Made by a program: the position numbers and the translations under genes. Source: an uncultured Eubacteriales bacterium (GTDB lineage: Bacteria; Bacillota; Clostridia; Oscillospirales; Oscillospiraceae). Taken from it: 64,000 bases of DNA. The notes beneath the pieces are model-generated. The model did not search any database, was not told where the DNA came from, and saw only the letters and a program-made list of their open reading frames with translations. This document shows, piece by piece, positions 53,644 through 61,630 of the stretch. Positions within the stretch are counted from its first letter, which is position 1. Each line of letters opens with the position of its first letter. Where the stretch lies: NCBI GenBank assembly GCA_900313925.1, contig OMTF01000042.1, forward strand, positions 1-64,000, read 5' to 3'.

Positions 53644-54948
53644 ATGAAAGAAGAATCGGTCATTCTAACCCTTTTCGCTGCGATGCTGCTCGGCTGCGTC
53701 GCTGTCGGGCTCTCCGTCCTGTACGCCATGGCGGCCGGTCTTCTCCTTTTCAGCGGCTATGCGCTGCGGAGGGGATTTCGGCTGCGTGAAGTACTCGGCA
53801 TGTGGGGCTCCGGCGTCCGAACCGCGAAAAACGTTCTGATTTCCTTTTGCATCATCGGCTGTCTCACCGGCACCTGGCGGGTCGGCGGAACCATCCCCGC
53901 TATCGTATACTATGCGTCCGGGCTGATCCGCCCCTCCGTTTTCTATCTTGTGACCTTTCTTCTCAACAGCGGTCTTTCTTTTCTGATGGGAACCTCTTTC
54001 GGGACGGCCGGAACGATGGGCCTTATCTGCATGACCATCGGCCGCTCGCTCGGCGTGTCCGTCCCGATTACAGGCGGTGCCGTCCTGGCCGGCGTCTATT
54101 TCGGAGATCGCTGCTCACCGGTTTCCACCAGTGCGCTCCTTGTTTCCGAAATAACTGGAACAAGCCTCTACCGCAACATCCGGAACATGGTCCGCACGGC
54201 GCTGGTGCCGTTTGTACTGTCCTGTGCGTTTTTCTTCGTACTGGGCTTTCACTCGGTTCCGACGCAGCCCGGAATGGACGTGCGCACAGTCTTTTCCGAA
54301 AGCTTCAATGTCTCCTGGCCCGTGCTCCTTCCGGCCTGCGCCATTCTGATCCTAGCCGCGTTCCGCGTCCCGGTAAAGCAGACTTTGAGCATCGGACTTC
54401 TGATAAGCATCGTCTGCAGCCTGCTGTTTCAGCGCTGCAGCGTCATAGATGTGCTCCGGGCCATGGTACTCGGCTATTCATCCGAATCCCCGGAGCTTGG
54501 CGGCATGATGAACGGCGGAGGCCTTACTGCGATGATCCGCACCGGAGCCATTGTACTGATCGCCTCCTGCTATGCGGGCGTCTTTCGAAAAACCCCGCTT
54601 CTGGACGGCCTGCAGTCCCTCTTTCACCGGATTGCCGCCCGCGCCGGAACGGATATGGGAATCTTTGCCGCCTCCCTTCTCAGCGTTGTCATATCCTGCA
54701 ACCAGACTCTCGCCATCATGCTGACCGAAGAGCTGTGTGAGCCGTTCTCCCGGGATAAGGAGGCCTTCGCTCTCGCCCTGGAGGATACGGCTGTGGTCAT
54801 CGCCGCAATTGTCCCCTGGTCCATCGCCTGCAGCGCCGTTCTGGCTTTTATCGGGGCTCCGTACGCGAGCATCGGATACGCCGTCTACCTCTATCTGATT
54901 CCGCTGTGGCATCTCCTCTGGTGCAGAAAACATACGTTGAAACAGTAG
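53644..54948 (+). CDS. NhaC-family Na+/H+ antiporter-like transporter
   Basis: This 434-residue membrane protein has about 11 hydrophobic helices. The NhaC/ion-transporter signature is GTSFGTAGTMGLICMTIGRSLGV, followed by GGAVLAGVYFGDRCSPVSTSALLVSEITGT, with the conserved Asp-Arg-Cys-Ser-Pro segment of the family. Family members exchange Na+ for H+ or organic acids such as malate for lactate. The gene follows the oxidoreductase operon on the same strand but after a terminator. ATG 53644 follows GGGGGGAG. Its stop codon lies inside a 23-bp direct repeat. Confidence 0.9.
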   Translation: MKEESVILTLFAAMLLGCVAVGLSVLYAMAAGLLLFSGYALRRGFRLREVLGMWGSGVRTAKNVLISFCIIGCLTGTWRVGGTIPAIVYYASGLIRPSVFYLVTFLLNSGLSFLMGTSFGTAGTMGLICMTIGRSLGVSVPITGGAVLAGVYFGDRCSPVSTSALLVSEITGTSLYRNIRNMVRTALVPFVLSCAFFFVLGFHSVPTQPGMDVRTVFSESFNVSWPVLLPACAILILAAFRVPVKQTLSIGLLISIVCSLLFQRCSVIDVLRAMVLGYSSESPELGGMMNGGGLTAMIRTGAIVLIASCYAGVFRKTPLLDGLQSLFHRIAARAGTDMGIFAASLLSVVISCNQTLAIMLTEELCEPFSRDKEAFALALEDTAVVIAAIVPWSIACSAVLAFIGAPYASIGYAVYLYLIPLWHLLWCRKHTLKQ

Positions 54949-54964
54949 TATTGATGTCGCGGGT
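54942..54964 (+). repeat. 23-bp direct repeat, copy 1
   Basis: This copy (ACAGTAGTATTGATGTC then GCGGGT) overlaps the NhaC stop codon. It matches 57582-57604 at 22 of 23 positions. The pair brackets the recombinase remnant and the DUF4143 ATPase gene. Confidence 0.85.
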
Positions 54965-54991
54965 ATAACCGAAAAAGTACAGTAAATACGG

Positions 54992-55053
54992 GACTTCCGA
55001 GACCTTCTGATTCTGCCGGTAAGGCCGTAGAGAGTTTGGAAGTCTCATTTTTT
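54992..55053 (+). terminator. NhaC gene terminator (candidate)
   Basis: GACTTCC (54992-54998) pairs with GGAAGTC (55038-55044) around a long loop, followed by TCATTTTTT. The stem is short and the loop long, so confidence is moderate. Confidence 0.5.
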
Positions 55054-55358
55054 ATGTTGTGGGAAACATATCGACCGGTAAACAGGTGAAGAGGTTGAGG
55101 ATGCAGGATAGATGAGAACAGGGCTGCGGCTGCAGAATTGTTGAGAAAGATTGCCGCAGATTTTTAGAACTACGCAGAAAATTTCTGGGAACCTGCCATT
55201 TTCACCGAAGAGCAAGCCTATGAAGAAAGCGTATGATTTATGGCCGCAACTGGCAGCAAGATCAAATACAATCCATCGGTCTTGTCCTCGATATTTGGAC
55301 GGAATGGGGAAACGATGATGTGAAGTATGACCGGTCGCAACGCAGAGTGGCTTCGACA

Positions 55359-55386
55359 GTTAGAGTAAAATTGTTGCGGAGTTTTT
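55359..55386. repeat. 28-bp repeat, copy 2 (inverted copy at 31-58)
   Basis: The sequence beginning GTTAGAGTAAAATTGTTGCG is the exact reverse complement of 31-58 over 28 bases. It sits within relic DNA to the right of the NhaC gene. Confidence 0.85.
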
Positions 55387-55912
55387 TCTTGACAGAGATC
55401 AAATATTGACGCTCCCCATGCTTAAAAACAGGAGATTCTGACTACCTGCCGACATTAAATCGGCTGAACAGTCCGTTTCCGGTAGTTCGCAGTGTCAGAT
55501 AGGGGTGCGCCATCACCCTTCCTGCAACAGACCGTATAGGCTTGCAGGCAGATGTACTGTTACCATACACCCCAGTTCTAAAGGATCGGTGTATATTTTA
55601 CACATAGCCCTCTGCTATGCAACCGCATATATACGATTCTCAAAGAACGTTTTGTGTTGGTGTTTTAAGTGCCACTATGGCGTTTTAAAGACTTGTTCTT
55701 GTCTATATTTATGGTATAACAGAAAAACACATTTCTGGCAGACGCCTTATATCCCCATAGCTAAAGCAAGGGACTTTTCGACGTTCTTCGGTAATGGCAG
55801 GTTCTGTATTCCCTACTGAGGCGGTTCTGAAAAAACACTTTGATGAAGCCGGGAGACGAAGATAGATCCCGGTTTGTCGAATAGAGCAGATTCCCGTCCC
55901 AGGTTCCTGCTC

Positions 55913-56095
55913 TTATGCTTTTATATCAACCGTCACACCGGACTTGAATTCCACCGTGAAATGGTCAGTGAAGACGGTGATCTTGTCGATCGGCCTTCGG
56001 ACGAGACTCTCGTCAAACTCGGTGATCCCGGTGGTCTGTGCGGCAATGAAGTCCTGCAGTTCATTGACATGCTTCAGGGCTTTGATATAATGTAA
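55913..56095 (-). pseudogene. C-terminal remnant of a large serine recombinase
   Basis: Read on the minus strand, about 60 codons up to the TAA at 55913 give HYIKALKHVNELQDFIAAQT, then TEFDESLVRRPIDKITVFTD and HFTVEFKSGVTVDIKA. This is the usual C-terminus of Tn-associated large serine recombinases (family ending LVRRLI-K-TVY---FTVEFKSG). Everything upstream, including the catalytic Ser domain, is missing. The homology stops within ~12 bases of the palindrome at 56106, suggesting the ATPase cassette or a deletion removed the rest. Confidence 0.75.
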
Positions 56096-56105
56096 TCGGG
56101 AAAAG

Positions 56106-56119
56106 TGTAGAATTCTACA
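56106..56119. repeat. 14-bp palindrome, upstream copy flanking the ATPase gene
   Basis: TGTAGAATTCTACA is a perfect palindrome, 15 bases upstream of the DUF4143 ATPase ATG. The same 14 bases, with the same preceding AAGTG/AAG context, recur just past the gene's stop at 57462-57475. No third copy was seen in the window. Confidence 0.9.
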
Positions 56120-56134
56120 TATTTGGAGATTAGC

Positions 56135-57448
56135 ATGATCAAAAGAGACAAATACCTGCAGCAGCTCATCAATGCCAGAGAGAATGGTTTCCCTAAGGTG
56201 ATCACGGGAATTCGCAGATGTGGTAAATCCTATCTGCTTCGAGAAATTTACTCAAAATATCTTCGTGCTGACCGCGTTAAGAAAGATCACATCATAATAA
56301 TGGATTTGGATGAAGACCGTTACTCCAAATATCGAGACCCGGTGGAACTGGGCGAGTATATACGCAGTCTCTGCGCGGACCGCGGAATGTATTATATTTT
56401 CCTGGATGAGATCCAAAGAGTATTTACAATAATCAATCCGGTTTTGACAGGGGGAAAGCATGTTATCGCCGGTAAAGAGGATAAGGAGGTTATCTCCTTT
56501 GTTGATGTGGTATTGGGTCTTTCGCGAGAGAAAAATATCGATTTATACGTGACAGGGTCTAATTCCCGGATGCTTTCGTCGGATATCATTACGACTTTCC
56601 GTGACAAAGCCACAAATATAAGGCTTGCGCCGATCTCCTTTCTTGAATTTCATGAATACACGGGAGGATCGGCGGAAGAAAATCTCTACAGTTATATGCA
56701 GTACGGCGGTATGCCCCTGGCTGTTTTGAGGAATGACGCAGATAAAAGGGAATACCTGAAAAACCTTTTTGAGACTACATATTTTGCGGATATATTAGAA
56801 AGGAATCATCTGAAAAAAACGGAGGCATTGGAAGAACTGTGCAACATCGTCAGTACTTTGACCGGAGAACTGTTGAATGCCGAGAAGATCGCAAACACTT
56901 TCAAAAGTGTCCGACATGAGGACATAAGTGCCGATACCGTTAAGAAATACATCGACTGCTTTGTTGACGCGTTCATTCTTCGCGAGGCAAAAAGGTACGA
57001 TCTGAAAGGGAGAAAAGAAATCGGGGCTTTGAGAAAGTACTACTTCTGCGATACCGGTCTTAGAAATGCCAGGCTGAATTTTGCCTTCCCCGATGAAGGG
57101 CAGATGCTGGAAAACATTGTTTACAATGAACTCATGTATCAGGGATTCACAGTCAACGTAGGGACCTTTGAAAGCATCGAAAAGAACTCAGAAGGGAAAT
57201 CCATCCGTATAACCAATGAGATCGATTTCTTAGCCAAGAAGGAGCAGCGGTATTACGATATTCAGGTCACCGCGGATTTGTCCAATGCGAGAACGAGAGA
57301 AAGAGAGCTGCGGCCGTTTTTTCTCCTTAATGATCAGGCAGAGAAGATACTTATCGTTAACAAGCCGATCAGGGAAACCCGTGATGAGAACGGGTTTACA
57401 CTCATAGGCATGACAGATTTTTTGCTGCGCTTTATTAATAGTCGTTGA
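56135..57448 (+). CDS. AAA-family ATPase with C-terminal DUF4143 (PD-(D/E)XK-like) domain
   Basis: This 437-residue protein belongs to the AAA_14/DUF4143 group. Walker A is GIRRCGKS (residues 25-32), Walker B is YYIFLDEIQR near 85-94, and VTGSNSRML is a sensor-like segment. The C-terminal domain has ENIVYNELMYQGF and EIDFLAKKEQRYYDIQVT, a layout (E, D, DxQ) like PD-(D/E)XK nucleases. Function of the family is unsettled. ATG 56135 follows GGAG at 8 bases; a TTG four codons earlier is less likely. Identical palindromes flank the gene. Codons are AT-richer than those of the left-hand genes, fitting recent arrival. Confidence 0.9.
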   Translation: MIKRDKYLQQLINARENGFPKVITGIRRCGKSYLLREIYSKYLRADRVKKDHIIIMDLDEDRYSKYRDPVELGEYIRSLCADRGMYYIFLDEIQRVFTIINPVLTGGKHVIAGKEDKEVISFVDVVLGLSREKNIDLYVTGSNSRMLSSDIITTFRDKATNIRLAPISFLEFHEYTGGSAEENLYSYMQYGGMPLAVLRNDADKREYLKNLFETTYFADILERNHLKKTEALEELCNIVSTLTGELLNAEKIANTFKSVRHEDISADTVKKYIDCFVDAFILREAKRYDLKGRKEIGALRKYYFCDTGLRNARLNFAFPDEGQMLENIVYNELMYQGFTVNVGTFESIEKNSEGKSIRITNEIDFLAKKEQRYYDIQVTADLSNARTRERELRPFFLLNDQAEKILIVNKPIRETRDENGFTLIGMTDFLLRFINSR

Positions 57449-57461
57449 TGTTCGGGGGAAG

Positions 57462-57475
57462 TGTAGAATTCTACA
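57462..57475. repeat. 14-bp palindrome, downstream copy flanking the ATPase gene
   Basis: TGTAGAATTCTACA is identical to 56106-56119 and begins 13 bases after the ATPase stop codon. The two copies are 1,356 bases apart and bracket exactly one gene. Confidence 0.9.
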
Positions 57476-57581
57476 ATTTTCCCTATTTAAGAGATCGGAG
57501 TCAGTTTCATTCTTCGGAGTGACAAATTCTTCTGAACGCTCAGGGGTGTTAATCTATCCTGTCGACTCGTGCCATGTCGAG

Positions 57582-57604
57582 ACAGTAGTATTGATGTCAC
57601 GGGT
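57582..57604 (+). repeat. 23-bp direct repeat, copy 2
   Basis: This copy (ACAGTAGTATTGATGTC then ACGGGT) differs from 54942-54964 at one base. It stands 130 bases right of the ATPase gene. Confidence 0.85.
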
Positions 57605-57822
57605 CTGAGGGCTATGTGGGAAAAAGCCTTGATTTCAAGCCGTTTTTGAACATTTGGTATCTTCGGCCTGTGAGAATCAAAAACGCTGTGAGGGAACTTA
57701 TCCAAAAGGGTCTCGAAATGAAATGTGAACATTTTGTGGCAGGGTCGAGACTCGCATTTGGATGTCATAGGCTGACGAGTGCAAGAAGAATGAACAGCTG
57801 GCAAGTAGATTTGGGGGGGAAA

Positions 57823-58281
57823 ATGATTATGTTCAGAGAAATGAGAAGAAATAAACAACAGCTCAGTGAGCAAGACTGCATTCGCATTCTCACCAGTGAG
57901 CGGCGCTGTGTGCTTTCTGTAAACGGAACTGATGGCTTCCCATACGGTATGCCGATGAATTTCCTTTATGAAAATGGGAAAATATTTTTTCATGGTGCTA
58001 AGGAAGGCTATAAAATCGATTGACTGCGTGAGAATAAAAAGGTGTCCTTCTGTGTATACGATAAAGGCTATTACGAAGAAGGAAAGCTCGGCCCCCAGAT
58101 CAGCAGCGTCATTGTTTTCGGTCATGTAAAGTTTGTTGAGGACAAAGAAGAAAGAATATCTATTGTCAGAAGTATTGGGATGAAATATGAACCGGCCGAT
58201 TATGTCGAAAAGATAACTTCCAATTTGTCTATTTCCTGTATGATACGATACGTAGCATTCCTGCTACAAAGCGATTCTTGA
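57823..58281 (+). pseudogene. Interrupted pyridoxamine 5'-phosphate oxidase-like FMN-barrel gene
   Basis: The frame from ATG 57823 encodes MIMFREMRRNKQQLSEQDCI, then LTSERRCVLSVNGTDGFPYGMPMNFLYENGKIFFHGAKEGYKID, recognised in pieces as a NimA/PNPOx-type split barrel. A TGA at 58021-58023 stops it, and the same frame continues as LRENKKVSFCVYDKGYYEEG, the expected continuation (relatives have a residue such as Ala or Cys at the stop). The last ~20 residues diverge from the family, so the 3' end is also damaged. It is an inactive relic of a nitroimidazole-resistance-like gene, or needs suppression. Confidence 0.85.
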
Positions 58282-58355
58282 TAGTGATGCAGTGAATTTT
58301 TAATCTGAATCTGGAAATAATCGCTTCACATCGAAAAATCAGAGGAGGTATATCA

Positions 58356-58955
58356 ATGACGTTTGGAGAAAAGTTAAAAACTGCAAGGCTAAATGCCGGA
58401 TTATCTCAGGAACAGCTTGCGCAGAAACTATGCGTATCAAGGCAGGCAGTGACAAAATGGGAAAACGACAGAGGGCTTCCTGACACACTGAACTTAAAAT
58501 CCATCTCAGAAATGCTGGACGTTAGCATCGACTACTTATTAGACAATTCTTCTGCTGAAACAGTGAATGTAATTAAAGAAATAATAGCATGGGATAAGTA
58601 TCCGACAGTTAGAAAACTCAGCAACAAGTTAAGAGAAGATTACGTTGTAGAAGATTTTTATCAGAATGCCGACTCAATCACTCAGCTGAGCTGGACCAGG
58701 AAACTTTCAAGGAAAGAAAAGATTCTGGATCTAACCATTTTGTTTGTTGGTCATATTGCCGGAACCATGGAAATAGTTGATCATCTTAAAGATCCAGGGA
58801 TCTATTACCTGGTGGAACAAGATAAGAATCAATACCTCGTAAGAATTGACAAGGAGTTTATCACATCAACAAGAATGCCTTATCAAGTAAGAGAAAAGAA
58901 ATTTGTGATCGGGGACATCACTTTTTCGAGAACCCTGAACAGAGTCAGAAATTAA
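58356..58955 (+). CDS. XRE-family transcriptional regulator
   Basis: This 199-residue protein has a helix-turn-helix of the Cro/CI type at residues 1-65: TFGEKLKTARLNAGLSQEQL, KLCVSRQAVTKWENDRGLPD and SISEMLDVSIDYLLDN. The C-terminal ~130 residues (IIAWDKYPTVRKLSNKLRED onward) are unassigned and may sense a ligand. ATG 58356 follows GAGGAGG. A long hairpin with a T-run at 59052-59096 likely terminates it. No target gene is evident. Confidence 0.9.
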   Translation: MTFGEKLKTARLNAGLSQEQLAQKLCVSRQAVTKWENDRGLPDTLNLKSISEMLDVSIDYLLDNSSAETVNVIKEIIAWDKYPTVRKLSNKLREDYVVEDFYQNADSITQLSWTRKLSRKEKILDLTILFVGHIAGTMEIVDHLKDPGIYYLVEQDKNQYLVRIDKEFITSTRMPYQVREKKFVIGDITFSRTLNRVRN

Positions 58956-59051
58956 TAAGGCATTTAATAAATTCCAGTTTATCTATCCGATTCTCTGAAA
59001 ACCCTTGATTTACCTGTATTTCCGCAGGTCTGCTACCATAAGAAGCTCCGT

Positions 59052-59096
59052 TTTCCCTTGTTTTTGCCCTTGTGGGGCAAAACAAGGGAAACTTTT
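59052..59096 (+). terminator. Long hairpin terminator after the XRE gene
   Basis: TTTCCCTTGTTTTTGCCC (59052-59069) pairs with GGGGCAAAACAAGGGAAA (59074-59091) with one bulge, followed by CTTTTT. Its T-run favours the plus strand, and it directly abuts the stop codon of the integrase stub on the other strand. Confidence 0.85.
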
Positions 59097-59098
59097 TA

Positions 59099-59275
59099 TC
59101 AGTTGCCGCCTACTACCTTATCCAGCAGGCGGGCCGAGGAGCGTTTCGCTTCCCTTGTCGAGTGAGCGTAGATGTTCATTGTGGTACTGACGTCGGCGTG
59201 TCCCAATAGCTCCTGCACGTCCTTCGGTGCTGCCCCATTTGAGAGCAGGTTGCTCGTGAACGTGTGCCGCTACGG
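59099..59275 (-). pseudogene. C-terminal stub of a tyrosine integrase
   Basis: On the minus strand the last ~57 codons read [40 protein letters not shown] and [16 protein letters not shown] before TGA at 59099. These hold the RHxF, LGH and catalytic Tyr (NIYAH) motifs of Tn916/Tn1549-type integrases. Upstream codons including the first catalytic Arg are gone; the codon directly before the RHTF motif is a stop, so the break is there. A TATAAT-like box (59274-59279) adjoins the break. Confidence 0.85.
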
Positions 59276-59519
59276 TATAATAAAGACAAACGGGAAAAGC
59301 CTGTATTTTCAAGGGGTTTGAGCGTTTGTCGCAGTCACTTCAATTCCTTTTCCAACATTGAAACTGACGCGAAAATCTGAAAACGAAGGAGGCTGTAAAG
59401 AAAAGAACAAATTGAATACGGGCGGTCATGCCATGGCCGCAACAGTCTAAGGGCGTTTCATCTAACCGGATGGAGCGCCCTTTCGCTATATATAAACGAC
59501 CGAAGAAAGGAGGATCAGG
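59276..59519. other. Leader region of the DUF6017 gene
   Basis: This 244-base gap holds a near-perfect palindrome (GCGGTCATGCCATGGCCGC, 59422-59440) and a strong hairpin (AAGGGCG at 59449-59455 with CGCCCTT at 59476-59482, extended inside to 14 bp) about 38 bases before the gene. The hairpin has only TTT after it and may attenuate or protect the element's first transcript. Confidence 0.6.
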
Positions 59520-60401
59520 ATGGCCGTATTTAGAGTTGAAAAAACAAAGGACTTTACGATCATGTGCAATCACCACTTGCGCAACAGGAAATTATCGCTG
59601 AAAGCAAAGGGGCTCCTGTCCCTCATGCTTTCGCTGCCGGAGGATTGGGACTATACGACCAAAGGATTGGCCCATATCTGTAAGGACGGCATAGACGCCA
59701 TATCCACGGCTCTAAAAGAGCTGGAGCAGCAGGGATACCTCACAAGGGAGCGTATCAGGCTGCCAAACGGACGGCTCGGAGATATTGAGTACACGATCCA
59801 CGAGCAGCCCGTAACCCTTGATATACCGCCAAATTCACCTAAACGGGAAAATCCAAGACAGGTAAATCCAGGACAGGCTTTTCCAGAACAGGTAAAACCT
59901 GAACAGGAAAACCCCGCCCAATTAAATACTAATAGATCAAAAACAGAAAAAGAAAATACGGATATATCAAGTACGCATCCATCAATCTATCCTAAAGCGG
60001 GAGAAAGAAAATATAACTCAGATACACAGGATCAGATGGATTGGATGGATGAGGCAAACGCTTACCGTGATCTCATTATGACGAACATCGAGTATGACAT
60101 TCTCTGCGAGCGTTACGGCGAGGAACGCATGGACGAGGTCGTGGAGCTCATGCTGGAAGCCGTGATCTCAAAAAGACCATATATCCGTATTGCCGGAGAC
60201 GAGTTCCCCCGCGAGATCGTAAGGAGCCGTCTGCTTAAAGTAGGCCCCATGCACGTTGAGTATGTGTTCGGCTGTATCGACAGGAACACGACCAAGGTCG
60301 GGAATATCAAGGCTTACCTGCTGACGGCTCTTTTTAATTCTCCGGCTACGATGGACAGCTATTACAGGGCGGAGGTCAATCACGACCTGTACGGCACTTA
60401 G
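59520..60401 (+). CDS. Helix-turn-helix protein with DUF6017 domain (conjugative-element replication/control protein)
   Basis: This 293-residue protein begins AVFRVEKTKDFTIMCNHHLR and has a replication-initiator-like winged helix (LSLKAKGLLSLMLSLPEDWD, GLAHICKDGIDAISTALKEL) in residues 1-100. A Gln/Pro/Asn-rich linker follows and then a DUF6017 domain (RDLIMTNIEYDILCERYGEE, IKAYLLTALFNSPATMDSYY). Such genes open the accessory modules of Tn1549-like and related clostridial elements. ATG 59520 follows AAAGGAGG. Confidence 0.88.
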   Translation: MAVFRVEKTKDFTIMCNHHLRNRKLSLKAKGLLSLMLSLPEDWDYTTKGLAHICKDGIDAISTALKELEQQGYLTRERIRLPNGRLGDIEYTIHEQPVTLDIPPNSPKRENPRQVNPGQAFPEQVKPEQENPAQLNTNRSKTEKENTDISSTHPSIYPKAGERKYNSDTQDQMDWMDEANAYRDLIMTNIEYDILCERYGEERMDEVVELMLEAVISKRPYIRIAGDEFPREIVRSRLLKVGPMHVEYVFGCIDRNTTKVGNIKAYLLTALFNSPATMDSYYRAEVNHDLYGT

Positions 60402-60449
60402 CGCCGCAAGGCGCTGGAATATATGAATTCGAGGAAGGAGGTGCGCTGT

Positions 60450-60826
60450 ATGAAAAGTAAAGCCGCAAGAAAGCCATGCCCGGCGTAACCAAGGAGCAGA
60501 TCAGGCAGGCGCGGGAGGCGGATCTGTTTGCCTATCTGGAACGGCACGAACGCGGCGTATTGAAGCGTGACGGGCCCAACTACCGGCATAAAGAACACGA
60601 CAGTCTGGTCTATGTCACAGCAAAGAATTACTGGTACTGGAACAGCAGAGGAAAACGGATCAACGCTCTGGACTACCTTATGGAGATCCGGGGATACGGC
60701 CTTGTGGATGCGGTAAACGCACTGGCGGGACCGGCAATGCAGTATTCTTTCCCTTCCAGGTCCTATCAGGATCATGCTGCGGCAAGGCAGGCAAGGGCGA
60801 TATTGAAAAGCATATCGGGGATCTGA
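60450..60826 (+). pseudogene. Truncated DUF3991/TOPRIM-family element protein
   Basis: From ATG 60476 the frame gives MPGVTKEQIRQAREADLFAY, then LKRDGPNYRHKEHDSLVYVT and INALDYLMEIRGYGLVDAVN. This is the N-terminal part (~100 residues) of DUF3991-type element proteins, which usually continue for another 200 residues with a TOPRIM domain. Here the frame changes to unrelated residues and stops at 60826. An SD-linked ATG at 60450 (GGAGGTGCGCTGT) is out of frame by 2 bases, so the 5' end is also shifted. It looks like an internal deletion relic. Confidence 0.72.
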
Positions 60827-60917
60827 TAAAAACATCGGTACGCGGGAAGCTGCAGGAAGCAAAGGAGGCCGTTGCCCCGTCCTCAGAAAAGCATGTGCGC
60901 AAGGGAGAACCTTCATT

Positions 60918-61256
60918 ATGAGAAAAGAGCCCCGATCTGTGCAGCTTCATTTCGTTGTATCCGAGCCGGAGGCGGAGCTGATAAAGGAGCGCATGGCGGA
61001 GCTTGGGATCACAAATCTGTCTGCATATCTTCGGAAAATGGCGGTGGATGGCTATATCGTTCATCTGGATATGAGCGAGATCCGGGAAATGACGCGGCTC
61101 CTTCGCATCTGCTCCAATAACCTCAATCAGTATGCAAAGCGGGCGCACGAAAGCGGAAATGTCTATGCGGCGGATATAGACGATCTGCGCACAAGACTTG
61201 ACGAGCTATGGGAAGCGGCAGACGGACTCCTGCGAGGATTTGCGAATATACCCTAA
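60918..61256 (+). CDS. mobC: MobC-family relaxosome accessory protein
   Basis: This 112-residue protein has the MobC pattern: VQLHFVVSEPEAELIKERMA (ribbon-helix-helix), SAYLRKMAVDGYIVHLD, and SNNLNQYAKRAHESGNVY toward the end. It binds oriT next to the relaxase and starts mobilization. ATG 60918 follows GGGAG. The partial relaxase gene at the right edge is its expected partner; the two are separated by the CD1845-type and AbiE genes. Confidence 0.88.
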   Translation: MRKEPRSVQLHFVVSEPEAELIKERMAELGITNLSAYLRKMAVDGYIVHLDMSEIREMTRLLRICSNNLNQYAKRAHESGNVYAADIDDLRTRLDELWEAADGLLRGFANIP

Positions 61257-61339
61257 ATCACCCTTCTGCCCCGCTGACTTTCCATTTCCGGTACGATAGA
61301 ATGTGAGTAGAAAAAATTTGCAAAGGAGGTCTTGGCTAT

Positions 61340-61630
61340 ATGCGTTTACTTCTGAAACTGTTGTCCCTTCCGCTGATCCTGATCACCTGGATTGTATATG
61401 CGTTATGCCGGCTGTTTGTCCTTGCCTCCGGCGCTGTGCTGGGGATTCTTGCCTGTCTTGTGTTCGTAGCGTCAATCGTTTTATTTTTCAAGGCTGGCGT
61501 CATTGCAGGGCTGTCATGGCTGGCGATTGCGTTTCTGATAAGCCCTTACGGTCTGCCGATGGCGGCCGCGTGGCTGACCGGAAAGATCGGCGGACTGAAC
61601 TATGCGCTGCGGGACTTTCTCGCAAGCTGA
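61340..61630 (+). CDS. CD1845-family membrane protein of conjugative elements
   Basis: This 96-residue protein has three hydrophobic segments (residues ~6-24, 25-48 and 50-70) and ends GKIGGLNYALRDFLAS. It matches the small CD1845-type proteins that recur in clostridial conjugative transposons near mobilization genes. No function is known. ATG 61340 follows AAAGGAGG. Confidence 0.8.
   Translation: MRLLLKLLSLPLILITWIVYALCRLFVLASGAVLGILACLVFVASIVLFFKAGVIAGLSWLAIAFLISPYGLPMAAAWLTGKIGGLNYALRDFLAS

Larger units (their letters stand above)
54949..55912. other. Gene-free mosaic region with mobile-element relics
   Basis: This ~960-base stretch has no intact gene. It starts with an NhaC terminator-like hairpin (GACTTCC at 54992 with GGAAGTC at 55038, then TTTTTT). 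From ~55105 to 55365 the plus strand reads as a decayed frame with stops (pieces such as AAAAELLRKIAADF and GSKIKYNPSVLSSIFGRNGE), unrecognised. The 28-bp repeat lies at 55359-55386. A promoter-like TTGTTC/TATAAC (55693-55720) faces no nearby intact gene. Confidence 0.6.
57449..57822. other. Gene-free stretch after the ATPase gene
   Basis: This 374-base gap holds the downstream palindrome (57462-57475) and the second 23-bp repeat (57582-57604). An open frame runs from ~57604 into the FMN-barrel pseudogene on the plus strand (it includes GYVGKSLDFKPFLNIWYLRP) but has no recognised homology, so it is probably relic sequence. No promoter or RNA was recognised. Confidence 0.6.

Noticed and set aside
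55501..55540. Group II intron 5' end (GTGCG motif)
   Set aside because: Only the five-base motif fits. No domain V hairpin or reverse transcriptase is present nearby.
57487..58125. A 212-codon minus-strand frame
   Set aside because: It is antisense to the FMN-barrel pseudogene, whose plus-strand translation clearly matches a family; the minus-strand frame does not.
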